Assembly (NCBI RefSeq): GCF_900113865.1
Contig: NZ_FOQY01000003.1
Span: 124,001 to 188,000, forward strand
Origin: Streptosporangium canum
Lineage (GTDB): Bacteria > Actinomycetota > Actinomycetes > Streptosporangiales > Streptosporangiaceae
Length of the DNA: 64,000 bases
Direction of reading: 5' to 3'
Shown here in pieces: positions 63,427-64,000 of this stretch. The notes under the pieces are model-generated. The model saw only the letters and a list, made by a program, of their open reading frames with translations, did not search any database and was not told the origin of the DNA. Numbering within the stretch: the first letter of the stretch is position 1; every line of letters begins with the position of its first letter. Position numbers and translations under genes: made by a program.

Positions 63427-63993
63427 ATGCCGCTGCTGAAGGTCATCGTCACCAGCACCCGGCCGACCCGGATCGGGCGGAACATCGGCGACTGGTTCAC
63501 CCGGCACGCCGTCGAGCACGGCGGCTTCGACGTGGAGCTCGTCGACCTGGCCGAGGTGGGCCTGCCGTTCCTGGACGAGCCCGAGGACGCGACCACGGGC
63601 ACCTACGTCCACCAGCACACCAGGGACTGGAGCGCGACGATCGACGCGGCGGACGCGTTCGTCTTCGTCATGCCGGAGTACAACTACGCGTTCAACGCGC
63701 CCCTGAAGAACGCCCTGGACTTCCTCTACCGGGAGTGGGCCCACAAGCCGGTCGGGTTCGTCAGCTACGGCGGGCTGTCCGGCGGCCTGCGCGCGGTCGA
63801 GCTGCTCAAGCCGGTGGTGTCCAAACTGCGCATGGTCCCGGCGGGCGAGGCGGTGACCGTCTTCAGGCGCAGGAGCATGGACGCCGACGGCCACCTGATC
63901 GTCGACGACACCCTGAGAGGGTCGGCGGACGCGATGCTGGCGGAGCTCGACCGGCTCACCCGGGCGATGTCCGCGATGCGCAGCCCGGTCTAG
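63427..63993 (+). CDS. NADPH-dependent FMN reductase/quinone reductase-like flavoprotein
   Basis: 188 residues; ATG with GGAGG six bases upstream. Flavodoxin-like fold: 'VIVTSTRPTRIGRNIGDWF' phosphate loop, 'VFVMPEYNYAFNAPLKNALD' (the conserved PEYN FMN-binding motif) and 'VGFVSYGGLSGGLRAVELL'. Probably a homodimer reducing quinones, azo or nitro compounds with NAD(P)H. Likely induced through the divergent MarR repressor. Confidence 0.94.
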   Translation: MPLLKVIVTSTRPTRIGRNIGDWFTRHAVEHGGFDVELVDLAEVGLPFLDEPEDATTGTYVHQHTRDWSATIDAADAFVFVMPEYNYAFNAPLKNALDFLYREWAHKPVGFVSYGGLSGGLRAVELLKPVVSKLRMVPAGEAVTVFRRRSMDADGHLIVDDTLRGSADAMLAELDRLTRAMSAMRSPV

Positions 63994-64000
63994 ACGGTCC

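Overview
The window is high-GC, gene-dense chromosome from a filamentous-type actinomycete. Support comes from GTG/TTG starts, one-base and four-base operon overlaps, two conservon (cvn) loci, a PII cluster with GlnR-like half-sites, DUF742, DUF3618 and DUF6286 proteins, and a glycine riboswitch before gcvT. The style fits Streptosporangiaceae or a near relative of Streptomyces, but no rRNA or other decisive marker is present. I found no intact insertion sequence, prophage or CRISPR array.

Layout. 0-0.7 kb: 3' part of a SIS-domain gene. 0.7-3.9 kb: reduced conservon (kinase plus DUF742 only). 4.3-9.2 kb: glycine-betaine-type ABC importer with a fused double permease and two tandem binding proteins. 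9.4-11.9 kb: UvrA paralogue. 12.1-16.4 kb: complete conservon cvnA-B-C-D. 16.5-20.5 kb: amtB-glnB-glnD. 20.7-22.3 kb: siderophore-binding lipoprotein behind an iron box, then a secreted lectin-like protein. 22.4-23.3 kb: group-2-like sigma factor. 23.5-33.1 kb: histidine degradation (hutI, hutF, an M20 hydrolase, and hutU with an RpiR regulator), split by an SDR gene and a PadR-controlled drug ABC exporter. 33.4-35.1 kb: fused ABC exporter behind two palindromes. 35.6-37.1 kb: ketosynthase plus acyl carrier protein. 37.4-40.3 kb: small accessory genes (CsbD-like, orphan RHH antitoxin, AbiEii-like nucleotidyltransferase with a small partner, membrane protein). 40.3-45.4 kb: GntR regulator, glutamine-synthetase-like ligase, aldehyde dehydrogenase, SDR and gamma-glutamyl hydrolase. 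45.6-48.8 kb: glycine riboswitch, gcvT, gcvH, sdaA. 48.9-53.7 kb: membrane glycosyltransferase-like protein, AmaP/DUF6286 pair, PLP enzyme, DUF3618 protein, peroxiredoxin. 53.8-54.6 kb: HNH endonuclease frame that runs through a tRNA-like gene. 54.6-61.6 kb: methyltransferase, two-component system, FtsX-type ABC exporter, with three minisatellite arrays. 61.8-62.8 kb: papain-fold deamidase-like toxin with immunity-like partner. 62.9-64 kb: MarR regulator diverging from an FMN reductase.

How parts work together. The amine-ligase cluster is best explained as gamma-glutamylation of an amino-alcohol, oxidation by SDR and ALDH, and hydrolysis. If the substrate is ethanolamine, the product is glycine, and the next genes are a glycine-riboswitch-controlled cleavage operon and serine deaminase, giving a possible route to pyruvate. 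The two hut transcription units share a 16-bp operator-like motif, TGAATG-N4-CATTCA, which suggests common control, perhaps by the RpiR protein beside hutU. The nitrogen cluster amtB-glnB-glnD sits behind GlnR-like half-sites. The most unusual object is a class-I tRNA-like gene with anticodon UAG and encoded CCA, lying in one uninterrupted reading frame between an HNH nuclease and an RHH-like segment.
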